This document shows, in pieces, positions 16,618-26,773 of a stretch of 64,000 bases of DNA. A program made the translations under genes and the position numbers. Below the pieces are notes generated by a model. That model did no database searches. It had not been told where the DNA came from and was given only the letters and a program-made list of their open reading frames with translations. Position 1 is the first letter of the stretch. Every line of letters begins with the position of its first letter. Source of the DNA: Cyanobium sp. FACHB-13342 (GTDB lineage Bacteria; Cyanobacteriota; Cyanobacteriia; PCC-6307; Cyanobiaceae); assembly GCF_014697415.1 (NCBI RefSeq), contig NZ_JACJRT010000008.1, positions 62,001 through 126,000 on the forward strand. The letters are read 5' to 3'.

Positions 16618-19452
16618 ATGCCGAGGCGCCCGAAGCCCTCCAAGTTCCCTTTCCTGGTTGGCCTGATCCTGGGGTTGGTGCTCTTGGCCGGAGCCATCCT
16701 CCTGGTGGCCCGCCTTTGGGTGGAATGGCAGTGGTTTGAGCAGTTTTCCTGGGGTGGGGTGCTGCTGCGGCGCTGGCTGCTGCAGCTTGGGGGCGCCCTG
16801 TTGGGGCTGGGGCTGGGCCTAGGCCTGCAGTGGTGGTTGCGGGACTTCTGGAGTGCGGGGTCGGATGGCTCCCAGACTCTCCGCTTTGGTCTGGCGCCTG
16901 GGCCCTACGCGGTCAGCCTCGGGCTGCTGGCCCTGGCCCAGCTGGTGCCCCTGGCCCTGTTGCTGCGCCTGGCGGAGCGGCTCGTGCGCAGTCCCTTCGA
17001 TCCCAGCCGTTTGCACGGCCTCACCATGCTCCAGGGCCTGCCCTGGCCGCTGTTGCTGGTCCTGGGAGTGCTGTTGGTGGGGTTGCTGCTCCGCCCGCAG
17101 CGCACTCCCCTCGTGGTGGCGGGCATGGCGTCCCTGGCCACGGCGACGGCCCTTGGTCGGTCCTGGGGCGTGTGGTCGCTGGCGCTCCTGGCGCCCGACA
17201 GCGGCATCCAGGAGCCCATGCTCTCGGCTGACATCAGCTTTGGCTTGGTGCGCTTCCCGGCCCTGGCGTTCGGGCTCACCCTGCTGCTGGCCCTCTTGAT
17301 CTGCCACCTGGCGGCGGGACTCTGGGGAATCCTGGCCCGCACGCCCCAGCTCAGTGATGGCCGCTTCCACGGCTTCACGGCCACCCAGCTCGTGAACCTG
17401 CGGGTGCCTCTGGCCCTGCTGGTGCTCCTGGTGGCCTGCAGCTTTTGGTTGGGTCGGCACCAGCTGTTGCTCAGCACCGCGGGCAGCGTGCCGGGCGCCG
17501 GCTGGTTGGATGTGCATCTGGTGCTGCCCCTGCGCACCCTGGCGGCCGTGGTGGCTGTGTTGACGGCCGTAGCCCTGCTCTTGCCCCTGCGCCGTCAGGG
17601 GATCCGTGGGCCCCTGCTGGCGGGGGTCTCCCTGGCCTTGCTGCTGGTGCCGCTGCTTGAGGCCCTGCTGACGCCTGTTCTCCAGTTGCTGCTGGTGAAG
17701 CCGCGGGAACTCCAACGGGAAACCCCCTACCTGGCGCGTTCGATCCGCGCCACCCGCGCGGCGTTTCAGCTGGATGCCATCGCCAGCCGCAATGTCAAAC
17801 CCCGCCGCCGCCTCACCCGGGCCGACGTCAAGGCGGGAGAGGCCACCCTTCGCAATATCCGCCTCTGGGACAGCCAGCCCCTGCTCTCGACCAACCGTCA
17901 GTTGCAGCAGCTGCGGGTGTACTACCGCTTCTCCGGCGCCGCGGTGGATCGCTACAGCCTCAATGACGCCAGGGGCAAGGATCGACACCAGCTGGTGATC
18001 ATTTCGGCCCGCGAGCTGGACCAGGCCTCCCTGCCGCCAGCCGCACGCACCTGGCTCAACACCCATCTGGTGTTCACCCACGGCTATGGATTCACCGTCT
18101 CACCGGTGAACACCAGCAGCCTCGATGGCTTGCCCGACTACTTCATCAGCGACTTGGGGGCTTCCACCCGGGTGCAGGGAAATGACCGGTTGGGCATTTC
18201 CACCTCTGAGGTGAGGGCCGGCATCCCGATCGGCAAGCCCTCTCTCTATTTCGGAGCGCTGGTCTCCCCCTATGCCCTGGCGCCGACCCGGGTGCAGGAG
18301 TTCGACTACCCCCAGGGCGACGAAAACCTCTACACCCATTACGACGGGAGCGCTGGTGTGCCGATCGGGTCGGCCTGGGGCCGGTTGGCTGCCGCGTTGT
18401 ATTTGGGGGAGCCGAAGTTGTTGGCGCAGGGCGCCATCACACCGGCAACCCGACTGCTTCTGCGTCGGGAGGTGCGTGAGCGGCTGCGCACGTTGGCTCC
18501 CTTTGTTCGGTTTGAAGGGGATCCCGTTCTGGTGTCGGTGCAGTTGGACGGGAATGGGCCCTTCTCCCGCGACCAGCACCAGTACTGGCTGGTGGAAGGT
18601 TTCACCACCAGCCGGAGCTACCCCTACAGCGCCGCCGTTCCCACCGATCCCAACATCCGCTACCTGCGCAACTCCGTGAAGGCGGTGGTGGATGCCTACA
18701 ACGGCTCGGTGGTGCTCTACGTGTCGGATTCCCGGGATCCGATCATTGCGGGCTGGCAACGGCTCTTCCCCGACCTGTTCCAGCCCCTGGCTTCGATGCC
18801 TGCCCCCCTGCGGGCCCACATCCGCTATCCCCAACGTCAGTTCGAGCTTCAGACCGCCCAGCTGCTCCGCTATCACGTCACCGATCCACGGGTCTTCTAC
18901 AGCGGTGATGACGTGTGGCAGGTGCCCATGGAGCTGTATGGGCGCAGTCAGATCCCGGTGAAGCCCTATCACGTCAGCGCCCAGCTGGCTCCAGACCTCC
19001 CCCCCGAATTTCTGCTGCTGCAACCGCTCACCCCCCTGGCCCGACCGAACCTGGCCGCCTGGTTGGCGGCCCGCAGCGATGCGCCCAACTACGGCGAATT
19101 GGTTTTGCTCCGCTTCCCCACCCAGACGCCGATCTTTGGCCCCGAGCAGATCCAAGCCCTGATCAACCAGAACCCTCGCATCAGTCAGCAGTTCGGTCTC
19201 TGGGATCGGGCGGGGTCGGAGGTGATTCAGGGCAATCTGCTCGTGGTTCCGGTCGGAGAGGCCTTGCTCTATGTGGAGCCGGTGTATCTCAAGGCCCGGA
19301 ACGGTGGTTTGCCCACCCTCACCCGGGTGGTGGTGAGCGATGGCAGCCGGGTGGCGATGGAAACCTCGCTGGAGAAGGCCATTGAAGCCCTGCTGGACCC
19401 TCGCCTTTCCCAAGCGGGCGCCCCCACCAGCCCAGCCGAAACAACTCCCTGA
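16618..19452 (+). CDS. UPF0182 family large membrane protein
   Basis: A very large protein (about 944 residues) of the UPF0182 family, found in cyanobacteria and actinobacteria with no established function. The N-terminal third has seven hydrophobic segments (about residues 12-35, 55-80, 100-125, 140-160, 165-185, 210-240 and 265-285), followed by one or two more. The remaining two-thirds is a large soluble region, probably outside the cytoplasm, with family blocks such as ETPYLARSIRATRAAFQL, YYRFSGAAVDRYSL, THGYGFTVSPVNTSS, YFGALVSPYAL and NNSVKAVVDAY-type RNSVKAVVDAYNGSV. An ATG at 16618 (MPRRPKPSKFPFLVG) is preferred over a GTG at 16603. It is convergent with fba, whose terminator follows immediately. 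Confidence 0.9.
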   Translation: MPRRPKPSKFPFLVGLILGLVLLAGAILLVARLWVEWQWFEQFSWGGVLLRRWLLQLGGALLGLGLGLGLQWWLRDFWSAGSDGSQTLRFGLAPGPYAVSLGLLALAQLVPLALLLRLAERLVRSPFDPSRLHGLTMLQGLPWPLLLVLGVLLVGLLLRPQRTPLVVAGMASLATATALGRSWGVWSLALLAPDSGIQEPMLSADISFGLVRFPALAFGLTLLLALLICHLAAGLWGILARTPQLSDGRFHGFTATQLVNLRVPLALLVLLVACSFWLGRHQLLLSTAGSVPGAGWLDVHLVLPLRTLAAVVAVLTAVALLLPLRRQGIRGPLLAGVSLALLLVPLLEALLTPVLQLLLVKPRELQRETPYLARSIRATRAAFQLDAIASRNVKPRRRLTRADVKAGEATLRNIRLWDSQPLLSTNRQLQQLRVYYRFSGAAVDRYSLNDARGKDRHQLVIISARELDQASLPPAARTWLNTHLVFTHGYGFTVSPVNTSSLDGLPDYFISDLGASTRVQGNDRLGISTSEVRAGIPIGKPSLYFGALVSPYALAPTRVQEFDYPQGDENLYTHYDGSAGVPIGSAWGRLAAALYLGEPKLLAQGAITPATRLLLRREVRERLRTLAPFVRFEGDPVLVSVQLDGNGPFSRDQHQYWLVEGFTTSRSYPYSAAVPTDPNIRYLRNSVKAVVDAYNGSVVLYVSDSRDPIIAGWQRLFPDLFQPLASMPAPLRAHIRYPQRQFELQTAQLLRYHVTDPRVFYSGDDVWQVPMELYGRSQIPVKPYHVSAQLAPDLPPEFLLLQPLTPLARPNLAAWLAARSDAPNYGELVLLRFPTQTPIFGPEQIQALINQNPRISQQFGLWDRAGSEVIQGNLLVVPVGEALLYVEPVYLKARNGGLPTLTRVVVSDGSRVAMETSLEKAIEALLDPRLSQAGAPTSPAETTP

Positions 19453-19459
19453 ACCCATG

Positions 19460-19481
19460 AAAAAAGGCCCCTTGCGGGGCC
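19460..19481 (-). terminator. rho-independent terminator of fba
   Basis: Reading the minus strand, the stem GGCCCC-GCAA-GGGGCC is followed at once by six T residues. The stem is perfect (6 bp, all G:C) with a 4-base loop. It starts 25 bp after the fba stop codon, exactly where an intrinsic terminator is expected, and also separates fba from the convergent UPF0182 gene. Confidence 0.9.
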
Positions 19482-19506
19482 CTTGGCTCTGGTGGAGCCA
19501 GGTGGA

Positions 19507-20580
19507 TCAGACCGCCACGGCGGTCTTGGGGTCGAGTTCGCCCTTGGCGTACAGACCGGCGTAGTAGTTGATGTCGCGCTGCTTGATCTTGCTGGCGTTG
19601 CCGGCACACCAGAACTGCTGGTAGCGATCCAGGCACACCTGCTTCATGTACTGGCGGGCCGGCTTGTTGAAGTGGCGGGGATCGAAGTTGGTGGGATCCT
19701 TGAAGGCCGCTTCGCGAACCGCAGCGGTGAAGGCCAGGCGGTTGTCGGTGTCGATGTTGACCTTGCGCACGCCGTTGCGGATGCCTTCCTGGATCTCTTC
19801 CACGGGCACGCCATAGGTTTCGGGGATGGCACCGCCGAACTTGTTGATCATGTCCAGCCACTCCTGGGGAACGGAGGAGGAGCCGTGCATCACCAGGTGG
19901 GTGTTGGGGATGGCCTTGTGGATCTCGGCGATGCGGCTGATGGCCAGCACTTCGCCGGTGGGCTTGCGGGTGAACTTGTAGGCGCCGTGGCTGGTGCCGA
20001 TGGCGATCGCCAGGGCGTCCACTTTCGTTTTGGCCACGAAGTCGGCGGCCTCGGCGGGATCGGTGAGCAGCTGGCTGTGGTCGAGCTTGCCCTCGAAGCC
20101 GTGGCCGTCCTCGGCCTCACCCATGCCGGTTTCCAGGGAACCGAGGCAACCCAGTTCGCCCTCCACGCTCACGCCGATGGCGTGGGCCACGTCCACCACT
20201 TCCTTGGTGACGGCCACGTTGTACTCGTAGCTCGCGGGGGTCTTGGCGTCCGCCATCAGCGAGCCGTCCATCATCACCGAGGTGAAGCCGTTGGCGGCCG
20301 CACCGAAGCAGGTGGCGGGGCTGTTGCCGTGGTCCTGGTGCATCACCACCGGGATGTCGGGATAGGTTTCCACGGCAGCCAGGATCAGGTGGCGCAGGAA
20401 GTTCTCACCGGCGTACTGGCGGGCACCGCGGGAGGCCTGCAGAATCACCGGAGAGTCGGTCTCGTAGGCCGCCTCCATGATCGACTGCACCTGCTCCAGG
20501 TTGTTCACGTTGAAAGCAGGGATGCCATAGCCGTTTTCAGCGGCATGGTCGAGCAGGAGGCGAAGCGGAACGAGCGCCAT
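19507..20580 (-). CDS. fba: class II fructose-bisphosphate aldolase (CbbA/Fba type)
   Basis: This Zn2+-dependent aldolase joins dihydroxyacetone phosphate with glyceraldehyde-3-phosphate or erythrose-4-phosphate in the Calvin cycle and gluconeogenesis. Zinc and substrate motifs are visible: [12 protein letters not shown] (His ligand), [26 protein letters not shown] (His ligand) and [15 protein letters not shown], with [20 protein letters not shown] and [17 protein letters not shown] at the C-terminus. Its length of 357 residues fits the cyanobacterial class II CbbA subgroup. A good ribosome site (AGAGG about 7 bases before the ATG) supports the start at 20580. It is monocistronic, bounded upstream by the terminator of a small gene and downstream by its own terminator. 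Confidence 0.97.
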   Translation of the reverse strand: MALVPLRLLLDHAAENGYGIPAFNVNNLEQVQSIMEAAYETDSPVILQASRGARQYAGENFLRHLILAAVETYPDIPVVMHQDHGNSPATCFGAAANGFTSVMMDGSLMADAKTPASYEYNVAVTKEVVDVAHAIGVSVEGELGCLGSLETGMGEAEDGHGFEGKLDHSQLLTDPAEAADFVAKTKVDALAIAIGTSHGAYKFTRKPTGEVLAISRIAEIHKAIPNTHLVMHGSSSVPQEWLDMINKFGGAIPETYGVPVEEIQEGIRNGVRKVNIDTDNRLAFTAAVREAAFKDPTNFDPRHFNKPARQYMKQVCLDRYQQFWCAGNASKIKQRDINYYAGLYAKGELDPKTAVAV

Positions 20581-20644
20581 GGGAAAACCTCTCGGGGTCG
20601 GGCGTTGGGACTGGGGGGGAGTCTAGGGGATGCCCCTGGCCCGC

Positions 20645-20676
20645 AAAAAGCCCCGCTGGAATCACTCCAGCGGGGC
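20645..20676 (-). terminator. rho-independent terminator downstream of the 37-residue gene
   Basis: On the minus strand an 11-bp perfect stem (GCCCCGCTGGA with its complement) around a 5-base loop is followed by TTTTTG. It begins 33 bp after the stop of the small gene at 20709 and ends upstream of fba, so the small gene and fba are separate transcripts. Confidence 0.85.
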
Positions 20677-20708
20677 GCCATTGGGCCTGGGGGCCCAGCC
20701 GGGATCGA

Positions 20709-20822
20709 TCAGTCGATCAGGCTCTGCTTGCGCAAGGCCAGCACGGCGTAGCCGTTCTGGCGGGCCGCCCGCCGGGCTTCTTCAGCCTGGCGAACGAGTT
20801 GTTTGGCGGTGGTGATGGTCAT
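20709..20822 (-). CDS. small conserved-looking protein, 37 residues
   Basis: I do not recognise the family. The frame starts with an ATG at 20820-20822, preceded at a good distance by GGAGG-like cacGGAGGcactgcc (a strong Shine-Dalgarno). It encodes MTITTAKQLVRQAEEARR, then AARQNGYAVLALRKQSLID. It is mostly helical and basic, with no membrane segment. A strong intrinsic terminator lies 33 bp downstream. The clear ribosome site, tidy length and own terminator make a real short gene likely, even though it is too short for automatic calling. It lies alone between fba and an oxidoreductase gene. Confidence 0.7.
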   Translation of the reverse strand: MTITTAKQLVRQAEEARRAARQNGYAVLALRKQSLID

Positions 20823-20944
20823 GGCAGTGCCTCCGTGGAAACCCCGATGGGGTGGGTGGATGGCGCGTTGCTTCGGGTCTGATCCCTACTTCCACCTGCA
20901 GAGCCGCAGCTCTGAGGCCAACGATGGTCAAACGGTAGCGGTTG

Positions 20945-22054
20945 TTACTGAATCCCGGGGGTGGCCGGCGGCGGGAATCCCGAACCCCCCTGGCCCAGGC
21001 GGGCCCAGTCACAGCAGCGTTGGCTGAGCACCGCCTCTCCCAGGCCGGGCAGCATCGGCCGCCCTTCGCGCACCGCCGCGCTCCACCAGCCGTGGATCCG
21101 TTCCACCGGGGCGATCCTGCCGTCTTCCCAGGTGCGGGCGAAGCTCCAGCGGGGATCGCTGTCCACCGGTCGCAGCGGCTCGCCGGCCTGGGAAAGCCAG
21201 AGACCGAAGCCGTGCACATAGTCGGCCTGGTTGTCCGAGCCCAGCACGGCAGTGCCGTCTCGGCCGTAGAGCTCGAGCCAGCAGCCCCTGCCCCGCCGGG
21301 TCACCGAGGCCAGATTGAGCTGGGCGGGCACGCTCCCCCCCTGGGGGGTCTCCAGGTTGAGTTGCACCAGGGCGATGTCCTCGGCATCGACGCTGGCCTG
21401 GCGGCCGCTGCCATCGGCCAGGGGCCGGGAGCGGATGGCGGTGCTGAGCTGGGACCGAAGTTGCCGGCTCGGTCCCACCAACCAGTGGAGGGTGTCAAAG
21501 GCATGGGTGCCGAGGGCGCCCAGCACACCCCCACCCTCGGCGGCCTGGGAATACCAGCTCCAGGGGCGGCTGGCGTCGGCGCGGCTGCCCATCAGCCAGT
21601 CGAATTTCACCAGCACCAGCTCCCCGAGGGCGCCGCTGGCCACCAGCGCCGCCAGCTGCTGGAACAGGGGGACGGCCCGGTACTCGAAATCCACCGCCAC
21701 GGTGAGGCCCCGTTGCAGGGCGAGGCGCTGCAGGTCCTCCACCTGGTCGGCGCAGAGCGCCACAGGTTTCTCCAGCAGCAGGTGCTTGCCCGCTTCCAGG
21801 GCTTGGCGGGCCAGGGCATAGCGGGGGGTCGGGGGGGTGGCGATCACGATCGCCTCGACGCTGGGATCCTCCAGCAGGGCGTTGAAATCGCAATGGCCGG
21901 GCAGCTCGGCCTGGCGGCAGGCGGCCTCCAGCCGTTCGGGGCGGGGATGCCACAGCGCCACCGGTTCGGTGCCGGAACAGCTGCGCAGGGCGGGCAGATG
22001 CACCGATTCGCCGAAACCCAGACCGGCGATGGCGACCCGGAGTGGAGCGGTCAT
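20945..22054 (-). CDS. Gfo/Idh/MocA-family oxidoreductase
   Basis: An NAD(P)-dependent oxidoreductase with an N-terminal Rossmann fold. The dinucleotide motif is VAIAGLGFGESVHLPAL (GxGxxG-like), then AIVIATPPTPRYALARQAL, and the family EKP motif in HLLLEKPVALCADQ. The C-terminal alpha/beta domain includes GGGVLGALGTHAFDTLHWL, typical of this family. The substrate, probably a sugar or inositol-like molecule, cannot be read from sequence. I placed the start at the ATG at 22054, which overlaps the stop of the upstream gene by 4 bases (ATGA), although the frame is open for another 88 codons. It is the last gene of a run starting at accD. Confidence 0.9.
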   Translation of the reverse strand: MTAPLRVAIAGLGFGESVHLPALRSCSGTEPVALWHPRPERLEAACRQAELPGHCDFNALLEDPSVEAIVIATPPTPRYALARQALEAGKHLLLEKPVALCADQVEDLQRLALQRGLTVAVDFEYRAVPLFQQLAALVASGALGELVLVKFDWLMGSRADASRPWSWYSQAAEGGGVLGALGTHAFDTLHWLVGPSRQLRSQLSTAIRSRPLADGSGRQASVDAEDIALVQLNLETPQGGSVPAQLNLASVTRRGRGCWLELYGRDGTAVLGSDNQADYVHGFGLWLSQAGEPLRPVDSDPRWSFARTWEDGRIAPVERIHGWWSAAVREGRPMLPGLGEAVLSQRCCDWARLGQGGSGFPPPATPGIQ

Positions 22055-22437
22055 GGCAGTTGGCTGCTGGCGGCGGCGCACACCTCGGCGATCATGCTGC
22101 TGATCAGGCTGTCGCCGGCGGCTGGTTGCCACTCGGCTCCAAACTGGGGCAGGCCGTTGATCGAGGTGTCGCGGTAGAGATCCTCGCCGCAGGCGATCTC
22201 CATCACGTAGAGGTCGCTCACGGGCCGGGGCTTGTCCTCGCTGACGGCAGGTTGGAACCGGCTCAACACCGAGACGTTGCCGCCGCGGCTGCGCCGCAGG
22301 CTGCCCCCATCCCACCACTGGCGGCCTTCGCTGGTGCTGGGCACTTCGTGCCAGTCCACCGGGCCGGCCAGGCCTGGTGCTGCTTGGACGGTGAGCACGA
22401 GGGCCAGCAGCAGCAGGGCGGCCAACCGGTGCCCCAT
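22051..22437 (-). CDS. secreted protein of unknown function
   Basis: The protein has a clear Sec-type signal peptide: MGHRLAALLLLALVLTVQAA with a likely cleavage after PGLAG. The mature part of about 100 residues contains two cysteines (in EIACGEDLYRD and AEVCAAASS), WHEVPSTSEGRQWWDGGSLRR and SDLYVMEIACGEDL. I do not recognise the family, but the pattern is like small conserved cyanobacterial lumen or periplasmic proteins. The ATG at 22437 was chosen because it places the signal peptide at the N-terminus; a GTG at 22458 is possible. It lies 31 bp after accD and overlaps the oxidoreductase gene by 4 bases. Confidence 0.75.
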   Translation of the reverse strand: MGHRLAALLLLALVLTVQAAPGLAGPVDWHEVPSTSEGRQWWDGGSLRRSRGGNVSVLSRFQPAVSEDKPRPVSDLYVMEIACGEDLYRDTSINGLPQFGAEWQPAAGDSLISSMIAEVCAAASSQLP

Positions 22438-22468
22438 CGTGGAGAGGAGCTGTTTCACGCCGGGGTGC

Positions 22469-23344
22469 TCACGCGGACACCGTTTCGCGGCAGCCATGCA
22501 TCTTCAGCAAGCTGGCCAGGGTGGTCTTGAGGGCGGTGCGATCGACGATGGCGTCCACAAAGCCGTGGTCGCGCAGATATTCGGCGGTCTGGAAGCCCTC
22601 GGGCAGTTTTTCCCTCAGGGTCTGTTCGATGACCCGCCGGCCGGCGAAGCCGATCAGGGCCTTGGGCTCGGCCAGGATCAGATCCCCCAGCATGGCGAAG
22701 CTAGCCGTTACCCCCCCGGTGGTGGGGTAGGTGAGCAGGGGCATGTAGAGCAATTCGGCCTGGCGATGGCGCTCGAGCGCGCCGGAGATCTTGGCCATCT
22801 GCATCAGGCTGAGCATGCCCTCCTGCATGCGGGCGCCACCGGAGGCGCACACGATCAGCACCGGGTAGCGGCGGGCGGTGGCCGTTTCGATCAGACGGGT
22901 GAGTTTTTCGCCCACCACCGAGCCCATCGAGCCGCCCATGAAGCGGAAATCCATCACGCCCAGGGCCAGGGGCAGACCGCTGGTGCGGCAGAGGCCCGTC
23001 ACCACCGCATCCCGCAGCCCCGTGCTCTGCTGGCTGTCGCGGATCCGATCGGCGTAGCTGCGGCGATCCTTGAAGGCCAGGGGGTCGGTGGGCGAGAGGG
23101 CCGTGTCGAGCGGTTCGAAGCTGCCGGCATCGGCGATCAGGGCGATGCGCTCCTCGCTGTCGATGCGGTTGTGGTGGCCACATCCCTTGCACACACTGGC
23201 GTTGGCCACCAGGTCTTTGCGATACACCACCAGGCCGCAGTCGGGGCATTTGCTCCACAGCCCATCGCCCTCCTCCACGTCCTGGGTGACCCGCACGGTC
23301 GGGGCATTTTTCTGGCGATCCGCAAACCAGTCGAACAACGACAT
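22469..23344 (-). CDS. accD: acetyl-CoA carboxylase carboxyltransferase subunit beta
   Basis: AccD is the beta subunit of the carboxyltransferase that, with AccA, transfers CO2 from biotin-BCCP to acetyl-CoA to give malonyl-CoA for fatty-acid synthesis. The N-terminal four-cysteine zinc ribbon is present ([10 protein letters not shown] and [13 protein letters not shown]). The crotonase-like carboxyltransferase core follows: [40 protein letters not shown] and [16 protein letters not shown]. Length is 291, typical. The ATG at 23344 begins [13 protein letters not shown]. It starts a unit with the secreted protein and the oxidoreductase downstream. Confidence 0.97.
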   Translation of the reverse strand: MSLFDWFADRQKNAPTVRVTQDVEEGDGLWSKCPDCGLVVYRKDLVANASVCKGCGHHNRIDSEERIALIADAGSFEPLDTALSPTDPLAFKDRRSYADRIRDSQQSTGLRDAVVTGLCRTSGLPLALGVMDFRFMGGSMGSVVGEKLTRLIETATARRYPVLIVCASGGARMQEGMLSLMQMAKISGALERHRQAELLYMPLLTYPTTGGVTASFAMLGDLILAEPKALIGFAGRRVIEQTLREKLPEGFQTAEYLRDHGFVDAIVDRTALKTTLASLLKMHGCRETVSA

Positions 23345-23394
23345 GCGATCTCAGGGGCGCGGGGGCCCGTCGGCTGATCCCTATTTAAGGCGTT

Positions 23395-24243
23395 TCACCA
23401 CACCAGCCCGAGCCACGGCAGCCAGACGTCGTTGCCCAGCAGCCACACCGCCGCGCCGCCGGCCGCCAGGAACGGGCCGAAGGGGAAGGGCTGGTGCTTG
23501 CCCAGCAGTCCGCTGAGCCGGCCGATGCTGCCCACCACGGCACCGCCAAACACGGCGAGATACACCGTGATGCCCAGGCCGGTGAGGCCCAGCCACGCTC
23601 CGAGCAGGGCGGCGAGTTTGGCGTCCCCCAGCCCCAGGGCAGGCTTGCCAATCAGCTTCTGGGCCACGGCGCTCACCGTTTCAAAGCCCACCAGGGCCAC
23701 GCCCGCGGCCACCAGATGGTGGAACAGCAGTTCCCGGCCCACGGCGCCACCTTGCTGGAAGCCGATCACGGCCGTCACCGCCAGGCCAAGTACCAGGCCG
23801 ATGCGGCAGAGGGGTTCGGGCAGCCAGAGGTGGTCGAGGTCGATCAGCACCAGCGGAATCAGCCAGCTCAGCAGCAGCCACCCAGCCGCCACCAGAAGCC
23901 ACGACAGCGGCTGGGGGCCCATGGCACTGGGTTGGGCCAGCAGGGCTGCCACCCAGAGGCCGGAGCAGAGCAGTTCGACGAGGGGGTAGCGGATGGCGAT
24001 GGGGGCGCCGCAGTGGTTGCAGCGGGCTCGCAGCAGCAACCAGCCCAGCAGGGGCACATTTTCAAACCAGCGCAACCGGCTGCCGCAGTGGGGGCAGTGG
24101 CTGGGGGGCAGCACCACCGACTCCTCCCGCGGCAGGCGCCAGGCCACCACGTTCAGAAAACTGCCCACACAGGCGCCGATCAGGGCGACCACGATCGGCA
24201 GACCTGGCACGCTGGAGAGCAGAAACGGGCTGACGGCGCTCAA
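23395..24243 (-). CDS. pilD: prepilin peptidase / N-methyltransferase
   Basis: This integral-membrane aspartic protease cleaves and N-methylates type IV pilins and pseudopilins, supporting motility, DNA uptake or secretion. The zinc-binding cytoplasmic loop has both CxxC pairs (HCPHCGSRLRW and ARCNHCGAPIAIRYPLVE). The catalytic Asp pair is in VLIDLDHLWLPE and the GxGD motif GLGDAKLAALLGAWLG. About eight hydrophobic helices fit the family. The open frame starts at a TTG at 24243; a GTG at 24210 is the next option. It lies 7 bp after a small hypothetical gene on the same strand. Confidence 0.93.
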   Translation of the reverse strand: MSAVSPFLLSSVPGLPIVVALIGACVGSFLNVVAWRLPREESVVLPPSHCPHCGSRLRWFENVPLLGWLLLRARCNHCGAPIAIRYPLVELLCSGLWVAALLAQPSAMGPQPLSWLLVAAGWLLLSWLIPLVLIDLDHLWLPEPLCRIGLVLGLAVTAVIGFQQGGAVGRELLFHHLVAAGVALVGFETVSAVAQKLIGKPALGLGDAKLAALLGAWLGLTGLGITVYLAVFGGAVVGSIGRLSGLLGKHQPFPFGPFLAAGGAAVWLLGNDVWLPWLGLVW

Positions 24244-24250
24244 GCGGGCC

Positions 24251-24619
24251 TCAGATGGACGAGGGTTTGCGGGGCAGGCGCAGGCGCGCCGGACCGGAGC
24301 GGCTTTGCCGGCCGCGGATCAACTCGATCGGCACGAACTGTTCCTCCGGGAGCAGCACGGGCAGATCAAAGACAAGGCGACCGTGGAGACGGCTGAGCAC
24401 CACCCCTGAAGGATCCATCCCAGCCGTACCCAGCTCCAGGGACTGGAACAACACCCGACGTGCGGCCTGGATGACTTGACGGCTGTTGATCCGGTCCAAG
24501 CGAAGGGAAGGGGCGGCCTTGCTTGATGCTCCCGCAATCAAAAACGAAGGAGAGCCCTTGTCGGCACGAAGTGCCGCTTCCGATGTCGTTGTGGGTGTGG
24601 CGAAGGAGATCGGCCTCAC
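24251..24619 (-). CDS. hypothetical protein upstream of pilD
   Basis: No family recognised. The 122-residue frame from a GTG at 24619 begins with a Ser/Thr/Ala-rich segment, then has RLDRINSRQVIQAARRVLFQ, SLELGTAGMDPSGVVLSRLH and LVFDLPVLLPEEQFVPIEL, ending in a basic QSRSGPARLRLPRKPSS tail. It looks like a small mixed alpha/beta soluble protein. It sits between prk and pilD on the same strand, 7 bp from pilD, so it is probably co-transcribed with that gene. Start choice is weak, since no clear ribosome site is seen; the coding-like central part is what supports it. Confidence 0.55.
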   Translation of the reverse strand: MRPISFATPTTTSEAALRADKGSPSFLIAGASSKAAPSLRLDRINSRQVIQAARRVLFQSLELGTAGMDPSGVVLSRLHGRLVFDLPVLLPEEQFVPIELIRGRQSRSGPARLRLPRKPSSI

Positions 24620-24660
24620 CAGAACGCTGGGCAGCCCCAGACTAGGGGCTGCCGCTGCAA

Positions 24661-25563
24661 TCAGGCCAGCTTCTTCTTCTCTTCGATCATGCGGTGAATG
24701 ATCGGGGTGAGGATCAGCTCCATGGCGAAGCCCATCTTGCCGCCGTTCACCACGATTGAGGTGGGGCTGGACATGAAGGAGTCGTGGATCATGTCGAGGA
24801 GGTAGGCAAAGTCGATGCCCCACTTCTCCCGGGCTCCTTTGCGGAAGTGGATGATCACGAACGATTCATCCGGGGTGGGGATATCCCGGATCATGAAGGG
24901 GTTGGAGGTGTCCACGGTGGACACCCGCTGGAAGTTGATGTCGGTGCGGCTGAACTGGGGGCAGATGTGGTTGATGTAATCCGGCATGCGGCGCAGAATC
25001 GTGTCCACGGTGGCCTCGGCCGAGTAGCCACGCTCCTTGTTGTCCCGCGCGATCTTCTGGATCCATTCCAGGTTGACCACCGGCACCACGCCCACCAGCA
25101 GGTCGGCGAGGCCGGCCACGTCGTACCCCTCACCCTGCACGCCGCCATGCAGGCCTTCGTAGAAGAGCAGGTCGGTGCCGCTGGGGATGGTTTCCCAGGG
25201 GGTGAACTGGCCGGGTTCGAGGTTGGTGCCGAGACGGGCATTGTGCTCGGCGGCCTCTTCGACAGAGTGCAGGTAGTAGCGCTTCTGGCCACTGCCGGTT
25301 TCGCCGTAGGTCTGGAACAGCTCGGCCAGCTTGTCGAACAGGTTGGCCTCGGGGCCGAAGTGGGAGAAGTTCTCGCCCTTGGCCAGGGCGGCGTTCATGG
25401 CCTCCTTCATGGGGCCGCGCTCATAGCGGTGGTAGCTGTCGCCCTCCACCACGGCGGGCACGATGCCTTCACGCTTGAAGATGTGCTCGAAGGCGCGCTT
25501 GACGGTGCTGGTCCCAGCGCCGGAGGAGCCGGTGACAGACACAACCGGGTGACGCTTCGACAT
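24661..25563 (-). CDS. prk: phosphoribulokinase, class I (proteobacterial) type
   Basis: This enzyme makes ribulose-1,5-bisphosphate from ribulose-5-phosphate and ATP for the Calvin cycle. The Walker A motif is SVTGSSGAGTSTVKRAFEHI at about residues 9-28, and VVEGDSYHRYERG, LLFYEGLHGGVQ and VNLEWIQKIARD follow. The C-terminal part has FSRTDINFQRVSTVDTSNPF. The 300-residue length and these motifs match class I PRKs such as Rhodobacter CbbP, not the class II enzymes (about 330 residues) of most cyanobacteria and plants with GDSGCGKST and paired redox Cys. No Cys pair suited to thioredoxin/CP12 control is seen near the P-loop. It appears to be monocistronic. Confidence 0.95.
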   Translation of the reverse strand: MSKRHPVVSVTGSSGAGTSTVKRAFEHIFKREGIVPAVVEGDSYHRYERGPMKEAMNAALAKGENFSHFGPEANLFDKLAELFQTYGETGSGQKRYYLHSVEEAAEHNARLGTNLEPGQFTPWETIPSGTDLLFYEGLHGGVQGEGYDVAGLADLLVGVVPVVNLEWIQKIARDNKERGYSAEATVDTILRRMPDYINHICPQFSRTDINFQRVSTVDTSNPFMIRDIPTPDESFVIIHFRKGAREKWGIDFAYLLDMIHDSFMSSPTSIVVNGGKMGFAMELILTPIIHRMIEEKKKLA

Positions 25564-25665
25564 GCGCAGGGATCCAGAAACCGACCGTGAGTTTGGCAGG
25601 TCGCCGGACCGTCCTCTGCCTCAACGGGGCTTCTGAAGGAATTGGGTCCGCGAAGCGGCTGGTGG

Positions 25666-26748
<1,083 letters not shown>

Positions 26749-26773
26749 GGGGGCGCTGGGGCTGGGCGCGAGG

